A stretch of DNA of 64,000 bases from CAWJTV01 sp963845695 (GTDB lineage: Bacteria > Planctomycetota > Planctomycetia > Isosphaerales > Isosphaeraceae): NCBI GenBank assembly GCA_963845695.1, contig CAWJTQ010000011.1, positions 186,001 through 250,000 on the forward strand. Reading direction: 5' to 3'. Made by a program: the position numbers and the translations under genes. Positions 1-9,840 of the stretch are shown here, piece by piece. Position 1 is the first letter of the stretch; each line of letters starts with the position of its first letter. Under the pieces are notes generated by a model. It was given only the letters and a program-made list of their open reading frames with translations, made no database searches and was not told the origin of the DNA.

Positions 1-985
1 GGTGCGCGACCGCCGTGACGCACCAGAGTCGTCCGCCTTCGAACTCTTTTCCGGGCGTGTCGAACGTCCGGACAGTAGGATTAGGGGGCGGTAGCGGGGG
101 CAGCCAGGGAACCATGCCCGACGGATCGAGTGTGTAACGCAGGAGATCGTCCACCAGGACAGCCCCTGTCGGCAGTGATAGGGCGAACAGGATGTTGGGG
201 TGAGAATCCCGTATATCCGGGACTACGTAGCAGAGCAGGGCCTCGCTCCAGCCGCTGTGGTCCACCGGTGACAGTGGAAGCTCCTCGCCAATCGTAACCC
301 GGACGCGACCATAGCCGCGCATGCGCGCATGGCCCACCCGCAGGATATGATCCTCCTCCGCGAGCAGTTTTTGCAGCGCTCCAAGGGCGTCGGTCTCGGC
401 CTCCAACCAGCCGTCCAGCGCAGCCTGTTGCCCCTCCGGCTTCGATTCGGGCTCCAGGGCCGGTAGCGTGAAGAAGATCGACTCCGCCGCGGAATGGGTT
501 AGTCTATCGATGCCGACGTGTGCCGCCATCGTCCGTCGCCACTGCCTCTTCGGTTCGGTTGGCTCCCTGCTGTCGTTCAGGTGCCAGAAACCGCCGTGGG
601 CCTTTAGCTCTTGACCGCACTCTCGACAGCGCTCGTGAGGCCACACGCTCCCGCTCAACCGTGGCCGCAGTAAGGCCACCAGCAGATCGACCATGCCGTG
701 CTTGCCGTCCTCGGCGAAGCCAGGCACGCGTTTGCATGAGTTTGCAGTAAGTGGGAACACGCGATCAGCGGGATCGAGCGGTCCGAAGCGGCACGATTCC
801 TCGTCGAGGAACAGCCTACGAAACGTCGCATCCGGCGCCCCGGAGCACTGCAAAAAAGCCTGGGCGAAGGCACCGCGCAGGACTGTACCGGAGATCGATT
901 GCACGCCTTCGGAACGCGAAGACTGGCGCTCGCGGCGGACCACCAACGGCGACTCCAGGCTGGCCTCGACGCGGTAGCGTTTCAT
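1..985 (-). CDS. csx10: Csx10-like RAMP protein (type III CRISPR-Cas), C-terminus beyond the window
   Basis: The reading frame stays open from the ATG at 985 to the left edge, about 328 residues. It starts MKRYRVEASLESPLVV, the usual first RAMP strand, followed by a GTVLRGAFAQAF segment like the 'GSTLRGALA' motif of Csx10. Later come a CRECG pair that could bind zinc, MAAHVGIDRLTHSAAE, and a glycine-rich LRVGHARMRGYGRVRV loop. This order matches the Csx10 family (Cas5/Cas7-type backbone subunit of type III-D effectors). Its ATG overlaps the stop of the preceding RAMP gene (ATGA), so the two are probably translationally coupled. Family assignment is from motif memory; another Cmr/Csm RAMP is the alternative. 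Confidence 0.72.
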   Translation of the reverse strand, partial: MKRYRVEASLESPLVVRRERQSSRSEGVQSISGTVLRGAFAQAFLQCSGAPDATFRRLFLDEESCRFGPLDPADRVFPLTANSCKRVPGFAEDGKHGMVDLLVALLRPRLSGSVWPHERCRECGQELKAHGGFWHLNDSREPTEPKRQWRRTMAAHVGIDRLTHSAAESIFFTLPALEPESKPEGQQAALDGWLEAETDALGALQKLLAEEDHILRVGHARMRGYGRVRVTIGEELPLSPVDHSGWSEALLCYVVPDIRDSHPNILFALSLPTGAVLVDDLLRYTLDPSGMVPWLPPLPPPNPTVRTFDTPGKEFEGGRLWCVTAVAH

Positions 986-1749
986 GCCTTACCCTCCGCC
1001 CGAATCAGTTGCAACATCTCGAACCACTCGGCTTCCTCAAAACCCTTCAGGGCATCCGTTACCGAATAGTCCAAGCGATCATTCCAGCGCACCGTCTCGC
1101 CCGCAATCTTGACCCGACATTTCCCAAGTCCCGTGCTCTTGTCGCCGCCAAGAACCTCGAGGCTGAGAAGCCCGGCGAGCAGCAGCGCGTACTCGAAGGG
1201 AAAGCTGTCGCCGTCCTGTGTAATCGCCCCGATGGGGTGACGAGCCTGCAAACGGCTGTGCAATTCGGTACCGCCCGGTTGGGCCACCTCCGTTACGAAC
1301 AGAGCACGGTCGCGGGCGGTTCCGCTGACGCGGTCAATGGACGTGCGGCTCTGTAGCAGGGTCGTTTGCTGACCCGATGCGGCTGGAACCGCATCTTCCA
1401 CGAAGAGGCAATCACCCTGGAAGCGGCTACCGAAGAGGCGGTCGATCAGCAGCCCCGACTCAGCGAGAGGGCGAAAGTTCTCCAACAGTGCCCCGTCCGG
1501 CTCCCGGCCGACGATGTGTGGGGAAACGACGTTTCCTCCAAGCACGGCTGCGAGGCGCTCGCAGTGGTGCCGGAGCACGCCCTTGATCTGCGATCCGGGA
1601 ACGAAGAGGGCGCGTTCGCCGCGCGGGCCGCACGACCGCCGCCGCAGTAGGCGATCGACCGCGGCGGTTCCCTGCCCACTGCCGACGTGCCAGCCGGCTT
1701 CCCAGACGATCGTGAAGATGACGTCGAGCCTCTGGCGATGGTGGTTCAT
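982..1749 (-). CDS. Csm3/Cas7-like RAMP protein
   Basis: 255 residues, intact. RAMP features are SQIKGVLRHHCERLA near residue 55 (the 'IPGSSLKGALR' position), LFGSRFQGDCLFVEDA, SIDRVSGTARDRALFV near residue 140, and a C-terminal glycine-rich loop LEVLGGDKSTGLGKCRVK. These are hallmarks of Csm3/Cas7-type backbone subunits that coat the crRNA and, in active members, cut target RNA. The catalytic aspartate of the Csm3 thumb cannot be assigned with certainty from this reading. The start overlaps the end of cas10 and the stop overlaps the next RAMP gene, so the three genes form one tightly packed operon. Confidence 0.78.
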   Translation of the reverse strand: MNHHRQRLDVIFTIVWEAGWHVGSGQGTAAVDRLLRRRSCGPRGERALFVPGSQIKGVLRHHCERLAAVLGGNVVSPHIVGREPDGALLENFRPLAESGLLIDRLFGSRFQGDCLFVEDAVPAASGQQTTLLQSRTSIDRVSGTARDRALFVTEVAQPGGTELHSRLQARHPIGAITQDGDSFPFEYALLLAGLLSLEVLGGDKSTGLGKCRVKIAGETVRWNDRLDYSVTDALKGFEEAEWFEMLQLIRAEGKA

Positions 1750-3360
1750 GGCTCCTCTGGACAGCCAAAGAGATCATGCGCCTCGACCAGGTCGGCGAGA
1801 GCAGTGGCGTTGTGCTCACTGGAACGAGTCCACGGATACGGATCGAGGGGGCCAAGCAACTTGAGAGCGTTCCACAGACCCCGCCGCTCGTGATGGTCCT
1901 TGTTCTCGCGGAGCCGGCCGAAAAGCTCCTGAGCGCGCCGCTGGGCCTGCAGCGGGCGCGGCTCCAGGGCGGCCTCGAGCAAATCCCGCATCTTGCTGCG
2001 CGGCAGCCGGGCCTGTTGCAATTGCTCGGCCGCCTGGCGTAGGAGTTCCAGGCGATTAGTTCGGTAAGGCCGCAGGGTACGAGAGTAATCGCTTTCCACG
2101 AAGTAATCCTCTTCGCGGATCGCGGATAAATCCTGACTGACGGAACCTGCGAGGAGATGGAAGTCCACATAGGCGGGAGCCCAGTAATCCGTCTTGTTTG
2201 TGTCGGCGCTGCCACCCCGCTTGGCGGCTCCGGAGCAATTCCTCGGCAACTTCGAGCAGGAGGTAAAAAGGAAACCGAGCCGGCGCAAGAGCTACGCCGC
2301 AGGAGATGGTCAAGCCGCGGTCCGCAAGGCCTCGGTCTGTGAAGAATCTCCTACCTGCCGCCGGCAGCCCAGCCTGACGCTCCTGTGTAAGGCACTCAAA
2401 GGCTGCCGTCACTCGCAATGCGAAGAGCAAGGCACGGTCTGCCGGTAGCATCACCAGCAGGTCGTCCCCGCCGAGCAGAAGAATGTCGGCTGGCAGCTTG
2501 CAAGGGCCTTCCCCGTTTTCCAGCGCCTCACGTGCTCGATCGATCTCCCCGGCGCAGACCTCGCTGAGCGCCTTGTAACAGGCGTCGCGAAGACTTCCAT
2601 CCACCAGTTCGCTGAACGCCTTGCAGACCTCGGGGCTGTTGACGTCCTGCACGAGTCGGCCCATCGCATTGCCGTCGGCGTAGATCAGGCCGACGTAGCC
2701 CTCCCGGCGCGAGCGTGTGCCGATGCCTTCGGCGTCTGGGTAACGCAGGTTGTCTGCCTCGTCGAGGAAGCGTCCACCCGGGTCGAGAGATTCCATCCAG
2801 CCTGACCAGAGGACGCCGCGTCGTGCACCCCTGCTCTCCTCCCTCTTGAACTGGCTGGCATGGGAGAGCACCAGTTGTTCGTCGCCCCACCGATACACGC
2901 CAACTGCGGGCAGGTGTGAGGTCGATTGGCACTCCAGGACAAAGGGCAAGGTGGCTACAGTTGGACGGTGAGTGGCCAGGCTGCGCTGGAGGTGCAGCTC
3001 ATCGAAAGCAGCTTGTACCGCAGCGGAATAGCCCGTTTCGTTCTCTCCGTTCCATTCAGCGATACCTGCGAGTGGCCTCATCTCGCACCCGGTCTGCTTG
3101 CGATAGAGGGCCGCGAGATCATCGAGAGCGTCCCGGACGCAATCGCGGTCAGCAGCCTCCACGATGAACTGCCCAGTGCCGCCGTTGGCAAAGACTTTGC
3201 TCAGTCCTGCTCCCAGCCTCCGGCTCAGGCATTCTTCCGTATCACAGCGATTAAGACGGTCGAGTAGGGCACTGGCCCCACGGATCTCGGCCAAGAGATC
3301 GGTGCCAAAGACAAATTGCTTGATACCTGGTGTATCGATCACCACTACGAATCGTGGCAT
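1746..3360 (-). CDS. cas10: Cas10/Cmr2-type palm protein, GGDD cyclase motif, no HD domain (one frameshift)
   Basis: The protein begins MPRFVVVIDTPGIKQFVFGT, the first palm domain, followed by EIRGASALLDRLNR. The second palm carries LLLGGDDLLVMLP near residue 300, the GGDD motif used by Cas10 to make cyclic oligoadenylates. Nothing upstream encodes an HD nuclease, so it is about 538 residues, short for Cas10. The frame changes near position 2226: EVAEELLRS runs into AKRGGSADTNKTDYW in the next frame when one C is removed, and the C-terminal part then reads on to 1746. Either a sequencing indel or a recent mutation. No CARF or other cOA effector gene is visible in the window. Confidence 0.8.
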
Positions 3361-3905
3361 GTTTGTGCTTTTCCCGATTCAGAAAGGCACAGGCCTGATT
3401 GCCGGAGGCTGTCAGCAGAACGGGGCTGTCTCCCCAGCGCAGCCAATCATATCAGACCGCCCTCACCGTACTGCTGGTGGCTCTGCTCATCATCTAAGCC
3501 ACTTCCGAGATCCAGCTTATTCTAGCGGAACCACTTCCGAAGCTCATCCAGGAACCGCCGTCGGAACCGCGAGCAAATCAGTATGGCAGTTGAGAGGGGC
3601 GGAAAGTCGCCACGCCGTCCGATGTCCAGATAGTGACAAGTCCATCGTCATCAAGGTTCTCGGAGAAGAAGCAGAGTATCTGCCAGACTACCAGCGTCGG
3701 TCACACCGAAATCCGAGCCGTTGGCTGGATTTCGGGCGGCGACGCATCCTTTCGTTGCACTTCCCTAACCCAAAGGATGTTGCAAGAATAGCGATTTAAA
3801 TCACGTCCGGCAAGACTCTTACGAGGAAAGTCACAAACGCGAGGAAAGCGAGGGCGGCGGGTAACCGCCCGCCGCCTCTCGAAGACCACGAGACGTCGCA
3901 AGCCC
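3361..3905. other. Intergenic region upstream of cas10
   Basis: About 545 bases with no convincing gene on either strand. I looked for CRISPR repeats and found none; two short ccacttccga words near 3490 and 3530 are not spaced like repeats and spacers. The cas operon promoter should lie here but no clear -35/-10 pair stands out. Confidence 0.5.
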
Positions 3906-3941
3906 AATAAAGAAAGCCACTTGCGACAGATCGCAAGTGGC
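3906..3941 (-). terminator. Intrinsic terminator
   Basis: On the minus strand an 11-bp perfect stem GCCACTTGCGA / TCGCAAGTGGC (3916-3941) with a TCTG loop is followed by TTTCTTTATT. This is a textbook Rho-independent terminator. It lies 7 bases downstream of the tRNA-like 3' end at 3949, as expected for a small RNA gene. Confidence 0.85.
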
Positions 3942-3948
3942 CTTTCAG

Positions 3949-4246
3949 TGGAGGCGGCGGGAATTGCACCCGCGGCTCATTCGACGAAAGCTGTTTCTCA
4001 CAAACCGTTTGCGAAAATTGCCCGACTGGCATGTCGGAAGAGTGTCGAGACGACGCGACGCTTCGCGAGTTTTTCGCGAGCTGGCATCGCCTGACGCCGG
4101 ATGTCAGGGCGGCGATCATGCAATTGGTGCGGGGCAGAGGCTGACCCTGCGTGTCGAATGTCAACCCGGCCGCCGCTAGCGCGGCGAAGCTCCTTGATGC
4201 TGGCTGTGACAATTACGTATGGTGTCCCCGGAATCCCGCCGTCTCC
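3949..4246 (-). ncRNA. ssrA: Possible tmRNA, or remnant 3' end of a tRNA/tmRNA
   Basis: The minus strand ends with a perfect T-arm, GCGGG-TGCAATT-CCCGC, then CGCCTCC and A at 3949, very similar to the 3' end of tmRNA, and a terminator follows at once. Immediately upstream there is no cloverleaf, so this is not an ordinary tRNA. A possible 5' acceptor strand GGAGACG lies at 4240-4246 (6 of 7 pairs), giving about 298 nt, and an SFAALAA-like codon run lies near 4170. However, no stop codon follows that run, and the 5' end would overlap the preceding gene's C-terminus. The alternative is an att-site remnant of a tRNA/tmRNA 3' end. Confidence 0.33.
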
Positions 4247-7200
4247 GCTGCCGGATGAGTCGGAACACGCTCTCGCGCCATCCGCCCAATACACCCCAGC
4301 CCCCCGATCACGAAGACACCCGGTACGGCGACCAGATACCATCCTGACCAGTTGTAATGTTCGATCGCTGCCATCCCGCCCATGTCGTCGCGCAACCACC
4401 AGATCCCCATCGCAGCCGTGACGAGAGCAGTCAGCCCGACTCGAACGGCGAGCCGCCGCCAGCGCCGGCTGTAGATACTTTGGCCGACGGCGGCCGCATA
4501 TTCCAGCACGGCAAGTCCCGGCATGCTGTTCGCGATCAACTCCCCGAGCGGTACGGATCGAAATAGCACCACTACCCACACAGCCAGCGGTATCGCGACA
4601 ATGACCGGGAGTGCCATGAGCAGCCTGACGCCCCAGACACCCCGGCGCGTCGCCAGCTTGAGAATCACGACCGGCACGACGACGTTGACGAAGGCAAGGC
4701 TGCCCAGAGAAAAAATGGCCCGTAGCCAGCCCGCGCCGTCCACGTTCCAGGGCAGCAGACGCATCCAGCGGGGGTCGTCAATGGCAGACCTGTGTTGTAC
4801 GACTGGCTCGCCGCCTGACACCTTGTATGGCTCCTGAGCGGTCGTGGCCCGGGCCAGCCGGCAAACCGTGGCGTCGCCCGATTCGGCGAGCAGACGCGGC
4901 CGTCGCGTGGCATCGCCTGGATCGAGGACCGCCGTCGCGCCATGCCCATCCCACCGCGGACGCCCCGTCGCCCCGTCGAGGCCGACCATGGAGTCCAGCA
5001 CGACAACCGCCGGTTGACCCGCTCGGGCGGGGATGACTTCACGCACCGGGTCGCGAGTCGGCCAGCACCATCTGTCTTTCAGGTCGCGCCCGACGGCGCA
5101 AAGCCCGTCGCCGTCTCGGAAAAGCAGCTCGTCGCCACCGTCACCATCCAGGTCCGCACGGATCAGAATGCCGGGTGATACGGCTGTCACCTCGCGGCCC
5201 GCACGCTCCTGACCCATTGCGTCGAGAATCACCACCCGTTGCTGCGTGGCGGAAATCCGAAATAGGACGCACACCTCGCTTGTTCCCTTGCCCCCGAAAT
5301 CGGCCAGGCACACGTCGTGCGGATTCTGGTTGATCGCGCCTGAAGAGCCCGCCGCGCGCCAGGTCCATCGGGTCGAGCCGTCACGGCCGTCCAGCGCCGT
5401 CACTTCAAACTGGGCCTGGGCATTCGCCAAGAGCTGGTCCCGCACGACCAGCTCGGGCCGGCCGTCGCCGTCGAGATCGCCCGCCGCGAATCTGGCCAAC
5501 ACATCGTCGCGATAGGTTGTGGTGTGTGACCAGAGCGTCTTGCCGTCGCGGAGCGAGATCGCACGCCGTTCGCACGGCGTCGAGCTGATGCGATGCAATG
5601 GGACCAGTACAAACATGGCGAGCTGCCCATGACCATCAACGTCGCCGAATGCGTGAGGTAACTCGGCAGATTCGAGTCTGCTCGTAACCGGGTCATCGGC
5701 GAGCGCCACGTCCCAGATCACATGTCCGTCTCGCCCTGATAGACGGGCCAGGCGATCCTGCTGGCGAAGCATTCCGCTCGATGATGAGCCGGGCGGCACA
5801 TACTGTCCGTGGTGCCGCACGATGAGGTCCATCGGCCCGCGCGGCTCGCAGAGCGCGGAGGTCGATGCTCGCGATCTCGGAGCAGCTTGTCCTCATGTCG
5901 AAGCCCAGCGGAAACGGGCCTGCTGTCCAGAGTGGCCGCCCCGACCTTCCGCTCAAGACTTCCAGGGGCAAAGTCGCGGGCCCCTGGGGGGAACGGTAAT
6001 AGGCATCGCCTCCTGACAACACTGATCTCGGGTGCTCCGTCTCCATCAAGATCGCCGCCGGGAAGAGCGAATGTCGAGAGCGTATAGCCCGGCTCGCTCT
6101 CGACATCGACCTCTTGCCACGGGCCCTGGTAATCGAGCTGTGACCGCCAGAGGAGCCGTCCATCGCGTCCCGAGTGAGCGGCCGCCGTCAGGGTTTTTCT
6201 CGAGCCTTCGTCGATATCGGGCCGAATGCGCAGGTCGTCGCTGATGACGTCCGCAATTCCGTCCCCATCGAGATCCCCGACTCTGTGATAACGCCCCAGC
6301 GCTCGCCAGGCTTCAGGCATCTCGCCGCGGTAGGCTCGTAGGTTGCCGTCGACGGAACCCCAGAGGTCTTCCAGGCCATCACCGTCAAGGTCGGCCGTCC
6401 TGGGCCAGGAGAGCCCGTCGATCGCATGAAGCTCCTGGCCGCTGGCGAGGGAAAGGAAGTGGACGCGAGGAGGCTCACGATGAGGGTCGGGATGCGTCTG
6501 GCCGGTCCACGTCGGCGCGGTCCCGCCCAGCGGAACCGCGAGCATCGGCCAGCCGTTTTCCCCTCGACCCCACAGGAATGGAGGCCAGATCATGACGGAC
6601 GGACGCCAGTGCCCCCCCTTGAAGTCCGTGCGCCACCACCAGAGCGAATGCCCATCCTTGCCGGAGATCGCATCGACGTAGATGGTCAGCAAATCGAGGT
6701 AATTTCGTCCGTCGTACCGCGAGACGGCGACCAGGTCACGCGTGCCATCGCCGTCAAGGTCCGGCGTGGCGATGACCTGGGCCAGTCCATCGTCGTACTT
6801 CGCCAGGGCCGAGACGCCCCTTGGGATGCAGCGGCCGAACCCATCGGTCGATGCCCGAGGCGCCGTCGAGCAGTCGCACGCCCCGGTACTCATCGCCCTT
6901 CGGCATCGGCCCGGAATCGGCGACCACAATCTCGGATCGGCCATCGCCGTCAAGGTCGACGATCAACGGCCAGTCCGGTGGCGGATTGATCGTGTCCAAC
7001 CCAGACTTCAACCCATACTTCGCGCGGATTGTCTGAGCCCACAACTCGGCGGCCTGTTCCGGCATGAGAACGCCACCAGCGTCTGTTGGTTGGGCGAGGG
7101 CCCCGGGCCGAGCGCCAGGATTTCGGGTTCACCGTCGCCATCGAGGTCCGCATGCTGGACGGGTCGGACGGGCACGAATCCCAGGTCGATGGGCTGGCCC

Positions 7201-9479
7201 CGAGGTTGTCCGTTCGCGGGGTTGAGGCCGATCCAATCGTCGCATCATCGACGAACGCCACGGTCGAGCCTTTCCGACCATCCGATCAACATGGCCCCGC
7301 GGTCCAAGGGATCGTACGGCATGGTCGTCGACTGCGGATCGATCGGATGGGTCCACAGGCCCTGTCCCGAGCGTCCCGAGACGGCCACGATCACGCGCCG
7401 GCCGCTGTGTTTCGATCCATCCCACTCCACCACGGCTGGCTGCGCCTTCGCGTCCGGAGGGTAGACCGCTGCCGGAACGTCATCGAAGCAGAACGAATGC
7501 CGCGATGAGGTCGACGATGCCGTCGCCGTCGACGTCCCGCAGACGAGGGTGAGCCGAGCACCCGGCCCGGCCGGGGAACCTGATCGATCGACTGGGGCCA
7601 CGCCGGGCCGTGGGGGTCCGGCCCGCCGCGTCCATCAGCCTCGGCCGTATAATTCCAGAGCATCGACCCGTCCTTACCCGAGAGTGCCAGGAATGACGGC
7701 GTGCCTCGAAACGCCCAGACGATGTCGGCCGTGCCGTCGCCGTCGAGGTCCGGGGCGGGCTGGACCAGAATGCCCGGCCGCTTGTCGTCGCCGAAATACG
7801 ACAGCCGCCGTATCCACGCGACCGGGTCGCGCTTCGGGTCCCACGGTTTCGCCGGCCGCGACGCGTCCCAGACCGGCTTGCCGGACGCACCATCGCGCCG
7901 GAGCAACGTCAGGCCGGTCCACTCAACGAAATCGGCCTTGCCCGGGGAGAGCACCAGTGCGTCCGAAGCGAACGCGTACGGGATCGGCTCCTGCCCCAGC
8001 AGGCGGTTTTCATCGGCGGCGACGCGGTAGGTGCCCAGCTCGCCCCGGCCGACCCCGAACTGGTAGGTTTGACCGAGAATCCCCGGCCCCTCGACACGAA
8101 GACGATACTGGCCTGCCGGCAACGACACGACGGTGCGCGTGCCGACGGCGAACGGCTCGCCGATCGCTTCTTCGCCCGACTCGGAGAGAACCTGGGCCGT
8201 CAGGGGCGGACCGTCGGTCGACAGCAACACGCGGCCGAGCCGCGACTCATTGTAGGATCGCCAGCCAGGAACGAACCGACGATCAAAAGCGTGGTTGCCG
8301 CCACGACCATCGAACCCAGGCCGATCGCCTTCCTCCGCTTGCGGACATACCGCGTCATGCGTTCATGAAGAGGCGCTGCGGCGGGCCCGGATCGGCCTGC
8401 CGTCGAGCACGGCCCGCAGGTCATCGGCGAGTGCGTGGGCCGTCTGGTATCGCTGGGACGGGTCCTTGGCCAGGCAGGTCAGGATGATGGTCTCGAGGTC
8501 GCGAGGCAGGCCGGGCCGGACCTCCCTCGGCCGCGCCGGCTGCTCGTTGAGGATTCGCGCGATGACGCCGTGCGGCGTCGCCGACTCGAAGACGGGCCGG
8601 CCCGTGGCCAGCTCGTAGAGCGTCGCCCCCAGGCTGTACAAGTCGGTCCGGTGATCGACCGGGCGCTCGAGCGACTCGGCCTGCTCGGGGCTCATGTACC
8701 GCGGCGTCCCCATCAGGGCGCCGCTGACGGTGAGCGTCGCCTCGTCGGCACGCTTGGCCAGACCGAAATCGGTCAGCCAGACGACCCCCTCCGGGTCGAG
8801 CAGCAAGTTGGACGGCTTGACATCGCGGTGGATCACCCCGCGCTGGTGAGCATGGGCCAGCGCCTCGGCGGCCTGACGGCCCCAGCCGGCAACATCTTGT
8901 GGCGACAGCGGTTTCCCCGTTCGCCGTGACTCGGCCAGCACATCGGCGAGGCTCTGGCCTTCGATGAACTGCATGGCGTAGTAATGCACGTCCCGCTCGC
9001 AGCCGACGGCGAAGATCGGCACGATGTTGGTGTGGTGCAGCCGCGCCACCGTCTCGGCCTCGCGGCGGAACCGCCGCATCGCCTCCTCGATCGGCGACGG
9101 CGCCGAACCGGAGGACCTTGAGCGCCACCCGGCGGCGTAGTGAGGTCTGCTCGGCCTCGTAGACCACGCCCATGCCGCCCCGGCCGAGCTCGCGGAGGAC
9201 CTGAAACTCGCCCAGCGTCGCCGGCTGATCGCCGGCCGGTCCGGCCGCTCGATGGACGAACTCGATCCCGGCCAGACACGCCTCGAGCTGCGCGGCCAGC
9301 GCGGGGTGGGCCGCCAGCAGCTCGCCCCGATCCGGCGACTTCCCGGCATGGAGATCGGCCATGTAGCCGTCCAGAATACTGGCCAGCTCGGCGGCGGAAT
9401 CGGCCGGAGGAACAGGTCTCCGCTCGCGGGGGTCGCGGGTATCCACCTGGTCGATCGTGGCGCCGTCGGGCTGAGTCAT
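4213..9479 (-). CDS. Giant membrane Ser/Thr kinase with FG-GAP/VCBS repeats (multiple frameshifts)
   Basis: The N-terminus (9479 to about 8400) is an Hanks-type kinase: LGRGGMGVVYEAEQ glycine loop, VALKVLRF lysine, VIHRDVKPSNLLL catalytic loop, DFGLAKR, GTPRYMSPEQAE. A transmembrane helix follows (IGLGSMVVAATTLLIVGSFL, about 8270-8330). Then come about 3 kb of calcium-binding FG-GAP-like blades, each with a D-x-D-G-D-G core (PDLDGDGTADIVWAF, VGDLDGDGIADVI, ADLDGDGGDELLF and others). The C-terminal 200 residues contain several membrane helices. At least eight single-base frame changes are needed (near 9105, 8400, 8240, 7600, 7490, 7260, 6900 and 5830). It could also be a kinase and a separate FG-GAP protein, but planctomycete kinases of this layout are usual. 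Confidence 0.7.
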
Positions 9480-9840
9480 CGTCGGCGATCTCCGGCTGGT
9501 GGGACCAGAAGCGGGAAGGCCCGGTTGGCCTTCCCATCATCATAGGGCCGGAAACGACGCAGATGTCACGCGCGATCCCATCCTCGGATATTGGCCGGGA
9601 CTTCAGCGGCGATGCCCGCGAATTGGGACGAGAATCGAATCAGCGCCGTTCTGAGAACAACGACTCTAAGACAACGTTCGGGTCATTCGCCTGGGACATC
9701 GGCAACTTCGTCTACGAATCATTCCGCAAACAGCCTTCGCGACGCTATCCGCCCCTGGAAGGTGCTGGGATATTCCGTTCGCTCACGCCTCTCGAGCTAC
9801 CGCCGCGCTCCGCTCGGAGACCAGGCCGTTCATCGCTTCG
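9480..9840. other. Intergenic, nothing recognised
   Basis: About 360 bases between the kinase start and the DUF1559 gene end. No gene, tRNA or clear hairpin is seen; it should hold the kinase promoter. Confidence 0.5.

Noticed and set aside
3400..3900. Possible CRISPR array next to cas10
   Set aside because: No direct repeat with regular spacing is present on either strand.
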